DNA of 64,000 nt. Origin: Paractinoplanes bogorensis. GTDB taxonomy: Bacteria > Actinomycetota > Actinomycetes > Mycobacteriales > Micromonosporaceae. The notes under the pieces were generated by a model. That model saw only the letters and a list, made by a program, of their open reading frames with translations. It ran no database searches and was not told the origin of the DNA. Each line of letters begins with the position of its first letter. Position 1 is the stretch's first letter. A program made the translations under genes and the position numbers. Shown here one piece after another: positions 49,341-56,683 of this stretch. The stretch lies in the NCBI RefSeq assembly GCF_018829635.1, contig NZ_JAHKKG010000015.1:62001-126000 (forward strand), in the 5' to 3' direction.

Positions 49341-49704
49341 TGACAACCGCCTTGAGTACGTCGACATCGTGCGGCTGGGACGCCGCCGGGGGTTCGTACA
49401 GCGAGATGAGTCCTGCCGAGCGTAGATCACCCAGCAGAACCCGGACGACTCCGATGGAGAGGTCGAGAGCCGACGCGAGTTCGACGACCGAGATCGGCTC
49501 CCACGAGGCGGCGACGATCGCGTGATGCTCGGGCTGCAGGGCGGCGCCGGCCGGGTCTTCCCCCGCGGTGGCGACCACGAAGGCGACGAGATCGAACTCG
49601 CCACCCTCGGGAGCCACCCGGCCCTGGGTCATCGCGTAGGGGCGCACCACCGGGCCGGCGTCGTGGTCGAGCCAGTCGTGCGCCCGGGGAAGGTCAGCCG
49701 GCAT
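49321..49704 (-). CDS. cvnC: DUF742 protein (CvnC)
   Basis: This 127-residue DUF742 protein (VRPYAMTQGRVAPEGGEFDL; SWEPISVVELASALDLSIGV; VRVLLGDLRSAGLISLYEPP) is the third conservon component, with a winged-helix-like core. It overlaps the roadblock gene by 11 nt and cvnD by 20 nt. Confidence 0.92.
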   Translation of the reverse strand: MPADLPRAHDWLDHDAGPVVRPYAMTQGRVAPEGGEFDLVAFVVATAGEDPAGAALQPEHHAIVAASWEPISVVELASALDLSIGVVRVLLGDLRSAGLISLYEPPAASQPHDVDVLKAVVNGLRAL

Positions 49705-50116
49705 CGGAGGGCATCACCGACGAGCGCCCGGGGGCACTCATGCTCTGACCGACGCGGGTGACGAGCATGGCCATCTCGTACGCGATCAGGCCGAGGTCGG
49801 CGTCGGCCGAGGCCAGCACGGCCAGGCACGCACCCTGACCGGCGGCCGTGACGAACAGGAAGGCGGACTCCATCTCGACCACGGTCTGGCGCACGGCGCC
49901 GGCCCGGAAGTGCCGGCTCGCCCCCTTGGCCAGGCTCTGGAAGCCGGCCGCCATCGCCGACAGGTGCTCGGCGTCCTCGCGGTGCAGCCCGGCCGAGGCC
50001 CCCATCAGCAGGCCGTCGGCGGAGAGCACGACCGCCTGCTGCGCCGTCGGCACCCGCTCCACCAGATCGTCGAGGAGCCAGGTGAGCTGCGCGCGCTGGT
50101 TCGTCGTCTGTGTCAC
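49694..50116 (-). CDS. cvnB: Roadblock/LC7 domain protein (CvnB)
   Basis: This 140-residue roadblock/LC7 protein (LVERVPTAQQAVVLSADGLL; SRHFRAGAVRQTVVEMESAF; CLAVLASADADLGLIAYEMA) is the second conservon component, expected to dimerise and regulate the CvnD GTPase. Its ATG directly abuts the stop of the kinase gene. Confidence 0.93.
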   Translation of the reverse strand: MTQTTNQRAQLTWLLDDLVERVPTAQQAVVLSADGLLMGASAGLHREDAEHLSAMAAGFQSLAKGASRHFRAGAVRQTVVEMESAFLFVTAAGQGACLAVLASADADLGLIAYEMAMLVTRVGQSMSAPGRSSVMPSDAG

Positions 50117-53002
50117 TTATGCGTCCTTTTCCGGCCTGATCACGTCTCTGCCCCCGGAGTCGTCGGCACGGCTTCCCCCCGCGTCCCGATCATCCCCGCC
50201 CTGCCTTTCCTCCGCGAGCGCCAGGTTCACGATCGCCGGGAAACTGACGGTAGCCGCATCCGCAAAGGATGCGCCGCTCCGTCCCACGCCATTGCCCGTG
50301 TCATCCCCATTAGACCGATCTTCAGATGCGTTTTTTGGCCCTGAGTGACGTTCACCACCATCGTTGCCTTCGCCACCAGCGGCCGACCCATTACTCGGCG
50401 TCACCTCGGTCAGGTAGCGGTCGGCGTCCAGGCGGCCCCGGGTGGTGCCGGACTGGAGGGCGCTCATGATGCTGCGCACCTGCTCGGGCGACCGCAGCTG
50501 AGGCTCGGGCTCGGCCGGTGCCTCGCCGGCCGGGCGGCGCAGCTGGGGCACCAGGTTGGCCTGGCGCCGGCGGCGGGGCAGACCGTCCTCAGTGGTCTCC
50601 CCCGGGGCGGCCGGGACCGGCGCGCCGGTCGGCGCGGCCAGCGGCTCCGGCATGGCCGGCGCCGACGGCATGGCCTGCACCGTCGGCGCTGTCGGCATGG
50701 CTGGGCCGGAGTTGCGGGGGACGGCGCGCGGCGCGTTCCGGGCCTGCAGCTCGGCGTTGACGGCCGCGAGGTCGGCGTCGGCCGTGGCCGATCCGAGGTC
50801 GACCGGGCGGCGCACCCGCCGGCGCTGCACCAGGCCGTCGGTGTTCAGGCCGTCGGCGACCGAGCTGGGCGACGGCCCGCCCGGGGCCCGGTGATGCCCG
50901 CCGGTCACCATGCCACGCACCGGCTGGTGACTCTCCGGGCCGGGCAAAGCGGTGCCCTCGATGATCGGGTGACCGGACGCGGTGACCTGCCGGAGCTCTT
51001 CGCCGCCCTGCCACTGCAACGCGGCCAGCGAGCGGCGCGACGGGTCGTCGCTGCCCGAGCCGACGAGCGGGCGCTCCCCCGTGGACCCGCCCGCGGGCAG
51101 CGCCGCGGCCGGCGTCGCCGAGATGATCAGATCGGCCGGGACCAGCACGATCGCGGTGACGCCGCCGAACGCGGACGGGCGCAGCGACACCTTGATGCCG
51201 TGCCGGTTGGCCAGCTGGGCCACCACGAACAGGCCGAGCCGGGCACTGTCGGTCGGGTCGAACTCGGGCGGCTCGACCAGGCGGCGGTTCGCCTCCTCGA
51301 TCGCCTCCGAGGTCATGCCGAGACCGCGGTCCTCGATCTCGACCCCGTAGCCGTGCGGCAGCACCTGGCCGGTGACCTGCACCCGGGTCTGCGGCGGGGA
51401 GAACGACGCGGCGTTCTCGAGCAGCTCGGCCAGCAGGTGGATGACGTCACCGACCGCGCGGCCGAGCACCGACGCCGACTCGACCGAGCGGATGTCGATG
51501 CGCTTGTAGTCCTCGACCTCGCTGATCGCGCCGCGGACGACGTCGATCACCGGGACCGGGTTGCGCCAGCCCCGGCCGGGCGCGGCGCCGGCCAGGATGA
51601 CCAGGTCTTCGGCGTGGCGGCGCATGCGGGTGGCCAGGTGGTCGACCCGGTAGAGGTCCTCGAGCTCCTGCGGATCGGTCTCGCGGCGCTCCATCTTGTC
51701 GAGCAGCGCGAGCTGGCGGTGGAGCAGGGTCTGGCTGCGCCGGGCGATGTTGAGGAACACCTCGTTGAGGCCGCGGCGGACGCTCGCCTCTTCGACGGCG
51801 GACTGCAGAGCCGTGCGCTGCACGTCGTTGAACGCGTGCCCGAGCTGGCCGATCTCGTCGCGGCCGTACTCCAGCGGCGGGGTCTCGACCTCGACGTCGA
51901 CACTCTCGCCCCGCTGGAGCCGGCGGACCACCGTGGGCAGTCGCTCGGCCGCCATCTCACGGGCCTCGCCGTGCAGGCGGCGCAGCCGGCCGACGATCGA
52001 GCGGCCGACCCGCACCGACAGATAGAGCGAGAAGGCCAGCGCGGCCAGGCCGACGATGGCGGCCAGACCGAGGCGGATCAGCACCCGCTCGGCGACCGGG
52101 CGGGCCCGGTCGGTCAGCGCGTCGGTCGCCCGTACCTCGAAGGCCCGCAGCTCCTGGGCCACGGCCACGTAGGCCGGACGGAACTCGGCGCTGCTGACCG
52201 GGGTGGCCGAGCCGTCCCGGCTCTGCTGCACGAGCTGGGTGAGCAGGCTGTCCATCCGGTCGAAGGCGATGCCGCTGCTCAGCTCGTTGTAGGCGAGCCG
52301 GTCGTTGGCGGCCATGTCTTCGACGCCGCGCTGCAGCAGGAAGCGGGCGGTGCCCACGTCCTGGATGAGCTCACCGCGGATCTCGGGGGTGAACCGGCCC
52401 GCGGCGGTCGCGCCGCCGACCAGGGCGTCGACCCGGGACAGGTACTCCTGACCCTGCCCGACCGTGGTGAGCGCGCGCAGCTCGCCGTCGATCTGCTGGT
52501 CGTTGAAGGTGGCGGTGGCCCCGAAGGTCTGGAAGCCGGAGGCGATCACGTTGTTGAAGAGGTTCTGCGCACCGATCACGTCCATCGCGCGGCGGTCGAT
52601 GTGGCCGCGGTTGCCGGTCAGGCTGGCCAGCTGGGTCAGGAACCCGTCGATCCGGCCGCGCAGCGTGTCGCTGGTGGCACCGCGCGCGGCGTCGCCCTCG
52701 GCCAGCTTGCGGAAGTTGGCCAGCGACTTGTCGGTCTCGCTGCGCTGGTCGAGCAGGGCCTGCGAGGGCGGGCCGGTGGCGGCGAGATATTCCACGCTGA
52801 ACAGGCGCTCGCGCTGCAGCTGGCCGACCAGCTCGATGCCGGGGTTGCCGACGTTGTCCAGCACCGTGCGGGCGGACAGCAGGTTGAACGCCGGACCGGC
52901 GGTGAGCGCCGTCGCGAAGAGCCACAGTGCCAGCAGCGCCGTCAACGGGACGGCGACCAACACGATGATCTTCGAACGGATCGACCAGTAACGCTTCTTC
53001 AT
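50117..53002 (-). CDS. cvnA: Conservon sensor histidine-kinase-like protein with NIT domain (CvnA)
   Basis: This 961-residue protein has a membrane helix (IIVLVAVPLTALLALWLFAT), an extracytoplasmic nitrate/nitrite-sensing (NIT) domain, a second membrane helix with HAMP (IVGLAALAFSLYLSVRVGRS; RLRRLHGEAREMAAERLPTV) and an HATPase domain (LAELLENAASFSPPQTRVQV; GYGVEIEDRGLGM). The long disordered Pro/Ala-rich C-terminus (about 300 residues) is typical of actinobacterial CvnA proteins. A canonical HisKA His is not evident. It probably signals to the downstream cvnBCD switch. Confidence 0.93.
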   Translation of the reverse strand: MKKRYWSIRSKIIVLVAVPLTALLALWLFATALTAGPAFNLLSARTVLDNVGNPGIELVGQLQRERLFSVEYLAATGPPSQALLDQRSETDKSLANFRKLAEGDAARGATSDTLRGRIDGFLTQLASLTGNRGHIDRRAMDVIGAQNLFNNVIASGFQTFGATATFNDQQIDGELRALTTVGQGQEYLSRVDALVGGATAAGRFTPEIRGELIQDVGTARFLLQRGVEDMAANDRLAYNELSSGIAFDRMDSLLTQLVQQSRDGSATPVSSAEFRPAYVAVAQELRAFEVRATDALTDRARPVAERVLIRLGLAAIVGLAALAFSLYLSVRVGRSIVGRLRRLHGEAREMAAERLPTVVRRLQRGESVDVEVETPPLEYGRDEIGQLGHAFNDVQRTALQSAVEEASVRRGLNEVFLNIARRSQTLLHRQLALLDKMERRETDPQELEDLYRVDHLATRMRRHAEDLVILAGAAPGRGWRNPVPVIDVVRGAISEVEDYKRIDIRSVESASVLGRAVGDVIHLLAELLENAASFSPPQTRVQVTGQVLPHGYGVEIEDRGLGMTSEAIEEANRRLVEPPEFDPTDSARLGLFVVAQLANRHGIKVSLRPSAFGGVTAIVLVPADLIISATPAAALPAGGSTGERPLVGSGSDDPSRRSLAALQWQGGEELRQVTASGHPIIEGTALPGPESHQPVRGMVTGGHHRAPGGPSPSSVADGLNTDGLVQRRRVRRPVDLGSATADADLAAVNAELQARNAPRAVPRNSGPAMPTAPTVQAMPSAPAMPEPLAAPTGAPVPAAPGETTEDGLPRRRRQANLVPQLRRPAGEAPAEPEPQLRSPEQVRSIMSALQSGTTRGRLDADRYLTEVTPSNGSAAGGEGNDGGERHSGPKNASEDRSNGDDTGNGVGRSGASFADAATVSFPAIVNLALAEERQGGDDRDAGGSRADDSGGRDVIRPEKDA

Positions 53003-53208
53003 CAGGCTCCGCTCTTCTGGCGTACGCCCTCGGGAGAATACGTAAAGACTTCATGGCGAGCCACCAGGGCGGCGTACCCAAAAAAGCGTTTAAGTCCTTT
53101 TTAGCCATCGAGATTGGCATGTCTGACCCAGTCGTCCTCATGACACTGTGACCAGGCGGTTACCTACCGACAGGAGGGATCGGGCGAAACCGAACCCGAC
53201 GAAGGGGA

Positions 53209-53238
53209 TTGACGACCGGGGCGAGATGGGAATACCGA
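53209..53238 (+). promoter_or_regulatory. Putative promoter of the 53261 gene
   Basis: TTGACG (53209-53214) and TACCGA (53233-53238) are spaced by 18 nt, and AGGAGG lies at 53251-53256 ahead of the ATG. The -10 fit is poor. Confidence 0.35.
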
Positions 53239-53260
53239 CAGCGAATACTTAGGAGGCCCC

Positions 53261-53920
53261 ATGTCCCCCACAGCCACGATCATCCTGATCGTCGTCATCC
53301 TGGTTGTGATCGCCGCGGTCGTGTACGGCGTCCAGGTCATGCGACGCAAGCAACTGCAGAACACCTTCGGGCCCGAGTACGACCGTGCGGTGGCCGACAC
53401 CGGCAGCCGCACCGAGGCCGAGAAGGAACTGCGTGAGCGTGAGAAGCGCCACGCGTCGTTCGAGCTGAAGCCGCTCTCCCCGGAGGCGCAGAGCACGTAC
53501 GCGGCGAATTGGGAAGAGGTCCAGATCCAGTTCGTGGACAGCCCGGTCGAGGCCGTGACCGCGGCCGACGACCTGGTCACCCGGCTGATCACCGACCGGG
53601 GCTATCCGACCGCCGAGTACGACGACCGGCTGGCCAACCTGTCGGTCGAGCACGCCCGCACGCTCGAGCACTACCGCAAGGCCCACGAGATCAGCCGGCG
53701 CAACAGCGCGGGCGAGGCGAACACCGAGGACCTGCGCCAGGCGCTGGTGCACTATCGGGCGCTCTTCGCCGACCTGCTCGGCGCCGATCCGGTGCCGTCG
53801 ACTGGTACTACTACTCCTACCGCTCCCGTCTCCGCTCCGGCCGCCGAGGAATCCACATCGGAGGCCCCCGCACCTCGCACCCCCGCTGACGAGTCCCCCG
53901 CCCGCGACACCAGCCGCTAG
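53261..53920 (+). CDS. Actinobacterial membrane protein with helical domain shared with next gene
   Basis: This 219-residue protein has an N-terminal membrane helix (TIILIVVILVVIAAVVYGVQ), a charged coiled region, and a helical domain (about 85-170: YAANWEEVQIQFVDSPVEAV; NTEDLRQALVHYRALFADLL). The last 45 residues are disordered. I recognise it as a conserved actinobacterial hypothetical of unknown function. AGGAGG lies just upstream of the ATG. Confidence 0.8.
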   Translation: MSPTATIILIVVILVVIAAVVYGVQVMRRKQLQNTFGPEYDRAVADTGSRTEAEKELREREKRHASFELKPLSPEAQSTYAANWEEVQIQFVDSPVEAVTAADDLVTRLITDRGYPTAEYDDRLANLSVEHARTLEHYRKAHEISRRNSAGEANTEDLRQALVHYRALFADLLGADPVPSTGTTTPTAPVSAPAAEESTSEAPAPRTPADESPARDTSR

Positions 53921-53931
53921 GAGCCACCGCC

Positions 53932-54855
53932 ATGAAGTTCTTCTCGAACGAGAAAGAGACCGACACCCACGACGACCCGGACCGGACGCAGACCGTGTCG
54001 TCCGACCCGGTGGGCGTGCCCCCGCAGCGGGCCGGCTCGCCGTGGAGCGACGCGCCTGTTTCCTCCGACGACACCTCGTCCGACACCGCGCGCGTGGACG
54101 ACGAGTCGAAGACCACGACCACGTACGGCCCGGACGGGACCGTCGTCGAGGACACCGACTACCGCCCGGAGCACGCCGACCGGACGACCGACTCGCAAGT
54201 CGACCTGCCGCTCGGCGACGAGCCGGCCGACAAGAAGGACGAGCCGGTCGACGCGGCGCTCAAGGACGACGGCACGTTCGACAGTCCCAAGGTGGTCGAC
54301 TCCGACTCCGACTCCGACGCCTCGTCGCTGTCGTCCGACCGGGCCGACGCGGTCGCCTCGGTGCCGGCCGACTCGCCGGACCCGGTCGAGGCGGACAGGC
54401 CCGCCTCCGGGGACACCTCGACCGACTCGACCAACGGTGTCGTCGTCACGGACAACGACACCGTCGACGAGAAGGCCGACGGCTACCGCGACGGCGAGGA
54501 GTTCCAGCCGGCCACGGACACCCCGGTAGTTGCCGCTGCCGCGGTGCCCGTGGCCACTACCACCCCTACGGCCACCGCGGCCACCTCTACGGCCACCGGG
54601 ACTACCGGAGAGCGGCTGCTGCCGGACGGCGACTCGTACGCCGAGCGGTTCCGTGAGATCCAGCTGCGCTTCGTCGACGAGCCCAAGGCGGCCACCGCCG
54701 AGGCGGCCGAGCTGGTCGGGGACGCGGTCGACAAGCTGACCAGCGCGCTCAAGGCCCAGCGGGACAGCCTGGGCGGCAACGCCGACGACACCGAGAAGCT
54801 GCGGGTAGAACTGCGGGCGTACCGGGACATCATCAACCGGCTGACCCAGCTCTGA
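53932..54855 (+). CDS. Acidic disordered protein sharing a C-terminal helical domain with its neighbour
   Basis: This 307-residue protein has a very acidic, Asp/Ser/Thr-rich, disordered N-terminal part (about 1-215) with no membrane helix. The C-terminal domain (about 235-307: YAERFREIQLRFVDEPKAAT; KLRVELRAYRDIINRLTQL) has the same pattern as its upstream neighbour (Y-W/F-E-Q-FVD-P, then LR-L-YR). It is 11 nt downstream, so the two probably form a paralogous membrane/soluble pair. Function unknown. Confidence 0.75.
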   Translation: MKFFSNEKETDTHDDPDRTQTVSSDPVGVPPQRAGSPWSDAPVSSDDTSSDTARVDDESKTTTTYGPDGTVVEDTDYRPEHADRTTDSQVDLPLGDEPADKKDEPVDAALKDDGTFDSPKVVDSDSDSDASSLSSDRADAVASVPADSPDPVEADRPASGDTSTDSTNGVVVTDNDTVDEKADGYRDGEEFQPATDTPVVAAAAVPVATTTPTATAATSTATGTTGERLLPDGDSYAERFREIQLRFVDEPKAATAEAAELVGDAVDKLTSALKAQRDSLGGNADDTEKLRVELRAYRDIINRLTQL

Positions 54856-54868
54856 CAGGTAGGTCCGA

Positions 54869-54903
54869 CCGAAGGGGGAGCCGCCGGCTCCCCCTTCGGC
54901 GTT
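54869..54903 (+). terminator. Strong intrinsic terminator
   Basis: A perfect 14-bp stem CCGAAGGGGGAGCC (54869-54882) with GGCTCCCCCTTCGG (54886-54899) and a 3-nt loop, placed immediately before the WYL gene promoter. Confidence 0.85.
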
Positions 54904-54908
54904 AGCGT
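54903..54908 (+). promoter_or_regulatory. Putative -10 box of leaderless WYL gene
   Basis: TAGCGT lies 6 nt before the GTG at 54915. Confidence 0.45.
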
Positions 54909-54914
54909 TTGGTC

Positions 54915-55898
54915 GTGCGCGCCGACCGACTGCTCTCGCTCCTGCTGCTGTTGCAGACGCGTGGGCGCATGACGGCGCAAGATCTCGCCGACGAGCTCGA
55001 GGTCTCCGTCCGCACCGTCTATCGCGACATCGAATCGCTCGGCTCGGCCGGGGTGCCGGTCTATGCCGACCGCGGCCCGGCCGGTGGATATCAGCTGCTC
55101 GACGGTTATCGGACCCGGCTCACCGGGCTGACCTCGGACGAGGCCGGGACGCTGTTCCTGGCCGGGATGCCGGGACCGGCGGCCGAACTGGGACTGGGCT
55201 CGGTGCTGGCGGCGGCGCAGCTCAAACTCCGGGCGTCGCTGCCGGGTGAACTGGCCGACCGGGCCGACCGCGTACGGGAAAGGTTTCATCTCGACGCGCC
55301 CGGGTGGTTCCGCGGGGACGAGCCGACCCCGTACCTCTCGACCGTGGCCGACGCGGTGTGGAGCGGGCGGATGCTCGAGGTTCGCTATCGGCGATGGCGG
55401 GCACCGCGTGAGGTGACCCGGCACCTGCATCCGCTGGGTGTGGTGCTCAAGGGCGGGCGCTGGTATCTGGTGGCCTCGTCCGAGACGCGCACCACGGCCT
55501 ATCGCGTGGCCAACATCCTGGACGCGGAGCTGCTGGAGTCGCCCGCGGTGCGGCCCGCGGATTTCGACCTGGCCGGGTTCTGGCACGAATGGACCGAGCG
55601 GTACGAGCAGAGCGTCTACACGGCGGTGGCGACCGTACGGATGACGGTCGAGGCGCTGAACCGGATGGCCTACGTGTTTCCGCCGGAGATGTCCCGGGTG
55701 GCGCGGGCCGAGGCCGGTGAGCCCGACGAGACCGGCCGGCTGATCACGCGGGTACCGATCGAGTCGGTGCGGCACGGGCACATCGAGCTGCTCAAACTGG
55801 GCGCCGAGGCGGAGGTGCTCGACCCGGCCGAGCTGCGGGAATGCTTCGTGGCGACGGCTCGGGGGCTGGCCGCGACCTATTTGCCGGATGCCCCCTAG
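54915..55898 (+). CDS. WYL-domain transcriptional regulator (YafY/DeoR-like HTH)
   Basis: This 327-residue protein has an N-terminal HTH_11 (RADRLLSLLLLLQTRGRMTA; DLADELEVSVRTVYRDIESL) and a C-terminal WYL domain (about 140-300: LEVRYRRWRAPREVTRHLHP; LGVVLKGGRWYLVASSETRT). WYL domains bind nucleic-acid-like ligands and are common next to defence or SOS genes; here the context is neutral. GTG at 54915 is chosen from a TAGCGT box at 6 nt. Confidence 0.9.
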   Translation: MRADRLLSLLLLLQTRGRMTAQDLADELEVSVRTVYRDIESLGSAGVPVYADRGPAGGYQLLDGYRTRLTGLTSDEAGTLFLAGMPGPAAELGLGSVLAAAQLKLRASLPGELADRADRVRERFHLDAPGWFRGDEPTPYLSTVADAVWSGRMLEVRYRRWRAPREVTRHLHPLGVVLKGGRWYLVASSETRTTAYRVANILDAELLESPAVRPADFDLAGFWHEWTERYEQSVYTAVATVRMTVEALNRMAYVFPPEMSRVARAEAGEPDETGRLITRVPIESVRHGHIELLKLGAEAEVLDPAELRECFVATARGLAATYLPDAP

Positions 55899-55938
55899 CG
55901 CTGCCTTTTCGACACCGCTGCTCAGGGGCGGGACCGTT

Positions 55939-56457
55939 TTACCGGCCGATCGCCACGTAGCCGCCGTATTGCGAGGTGGGGTCGTCGTCGCCCGGGTCCG
56001 TCGCGGGTGGGGTCGGCGGGAGCGTCGGCTCTTCGGTGTCGTCGTCGGACGGCGGCACGGTGGTCTCGTCGGTCGGGTCGTCGGTGGGCGCGGTCGTCGA
56101 CTCGGTCGGCGGGGTGGTGGGCCGACTCGTCGTCGGTGCCGGCTCGGGGGCCGGCGAAGACGTGCTGGGAGTGGGCGTCGGCTCGGTGTTCGCGCTCGTG
56201 CTCGGCGAAGGCGAGGGCGACGTGGTCAGTGGCAGGATCTGGCCGCGCGGCACGGTGGCCGGGCTGTCGTCGGACCGCTCGCCGGCGCCGCGGCCGCCGA
56301 GTTGCTGGCCGGCCTTTTCCGCGCCCTGCTCGCTCACCACGGGTGGACGGGCCGGGTTGTCATCGGGCACCGCGCGGAGTTGAACGCCCATCCACAGTGC
56401 CGGTCCGACGCCGATCGCAACGATCGCGCCGAAGAGGGCCAACGGTCCCCGCTCCAT
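55939..56457 (-). CDS. Small secreted/membrane-anchored Pro/Thr-rich protein
   Basis: This 172-residue protein starts MERGPLALFGAIVAIGVGPA, a single N-terminal membrane helix or uncleaved signal, then a Pro/Thr/Ser/Asp-rich extracytoplasmic tail of about 130 residues (SPSPSPSTSANTEPTPTPST and STTAPTDDPTDETTVPPSDD). It is low-complexity and may be glycosylated. The ATG at 56457 is preferred because GGAGGGAGG lies upstream. It ends with a short gap to the convergent WYL gene. Function unknown. Confidence 0.7.
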   Translation of the reverse strand: MERGPLALFGAIVAIGVGPALWMGVQLRAVPDDNPARPPVVSEQGAEKAGQQLGGRGAGERSDDSPATVPRGQILPLTTSPSPSPSTSANTEPTPTPSTSSPAPEPAPTTSRPTTPPTESTTAPTDDPTDETTVPPSDDDTEEPTLPPTPPATDPGDDDPTSQYGGYVAIGR

Positions 56458-56683
56458 GTCCGGCCTCCCTCCAAGTGGGATCATCCGCCGATCTCGGGCA
56501 TGTCTCTACCCGTTATCGAGAGCGATAAAGCGAACGTTCCACGTGGATATTGTGACCGCTGGTGACGAACAGTTCACTCAAAGGCCGTTCATGCGACCCG
56601 CCCGTCAGGTAGCACGGACCTGCGGCGTGTGCAGTTCACTGTCCAGCTCGGCCAGTCCGGGTTCCGGGCGGGCCGGGGACAGG

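Noticed and set aside
50345..53104. Very long plus-strand open frame (about 919 residues) antisense to the conservon kinase
   Set aside because: It is a shadow of the cvnA coding frame: codon bias in GC-rich actinomycetes keeps the complementary frame open. The translated sequence has no domain pattern, whereas the minus-strand product has NIT, HAMP and HATPase domains.
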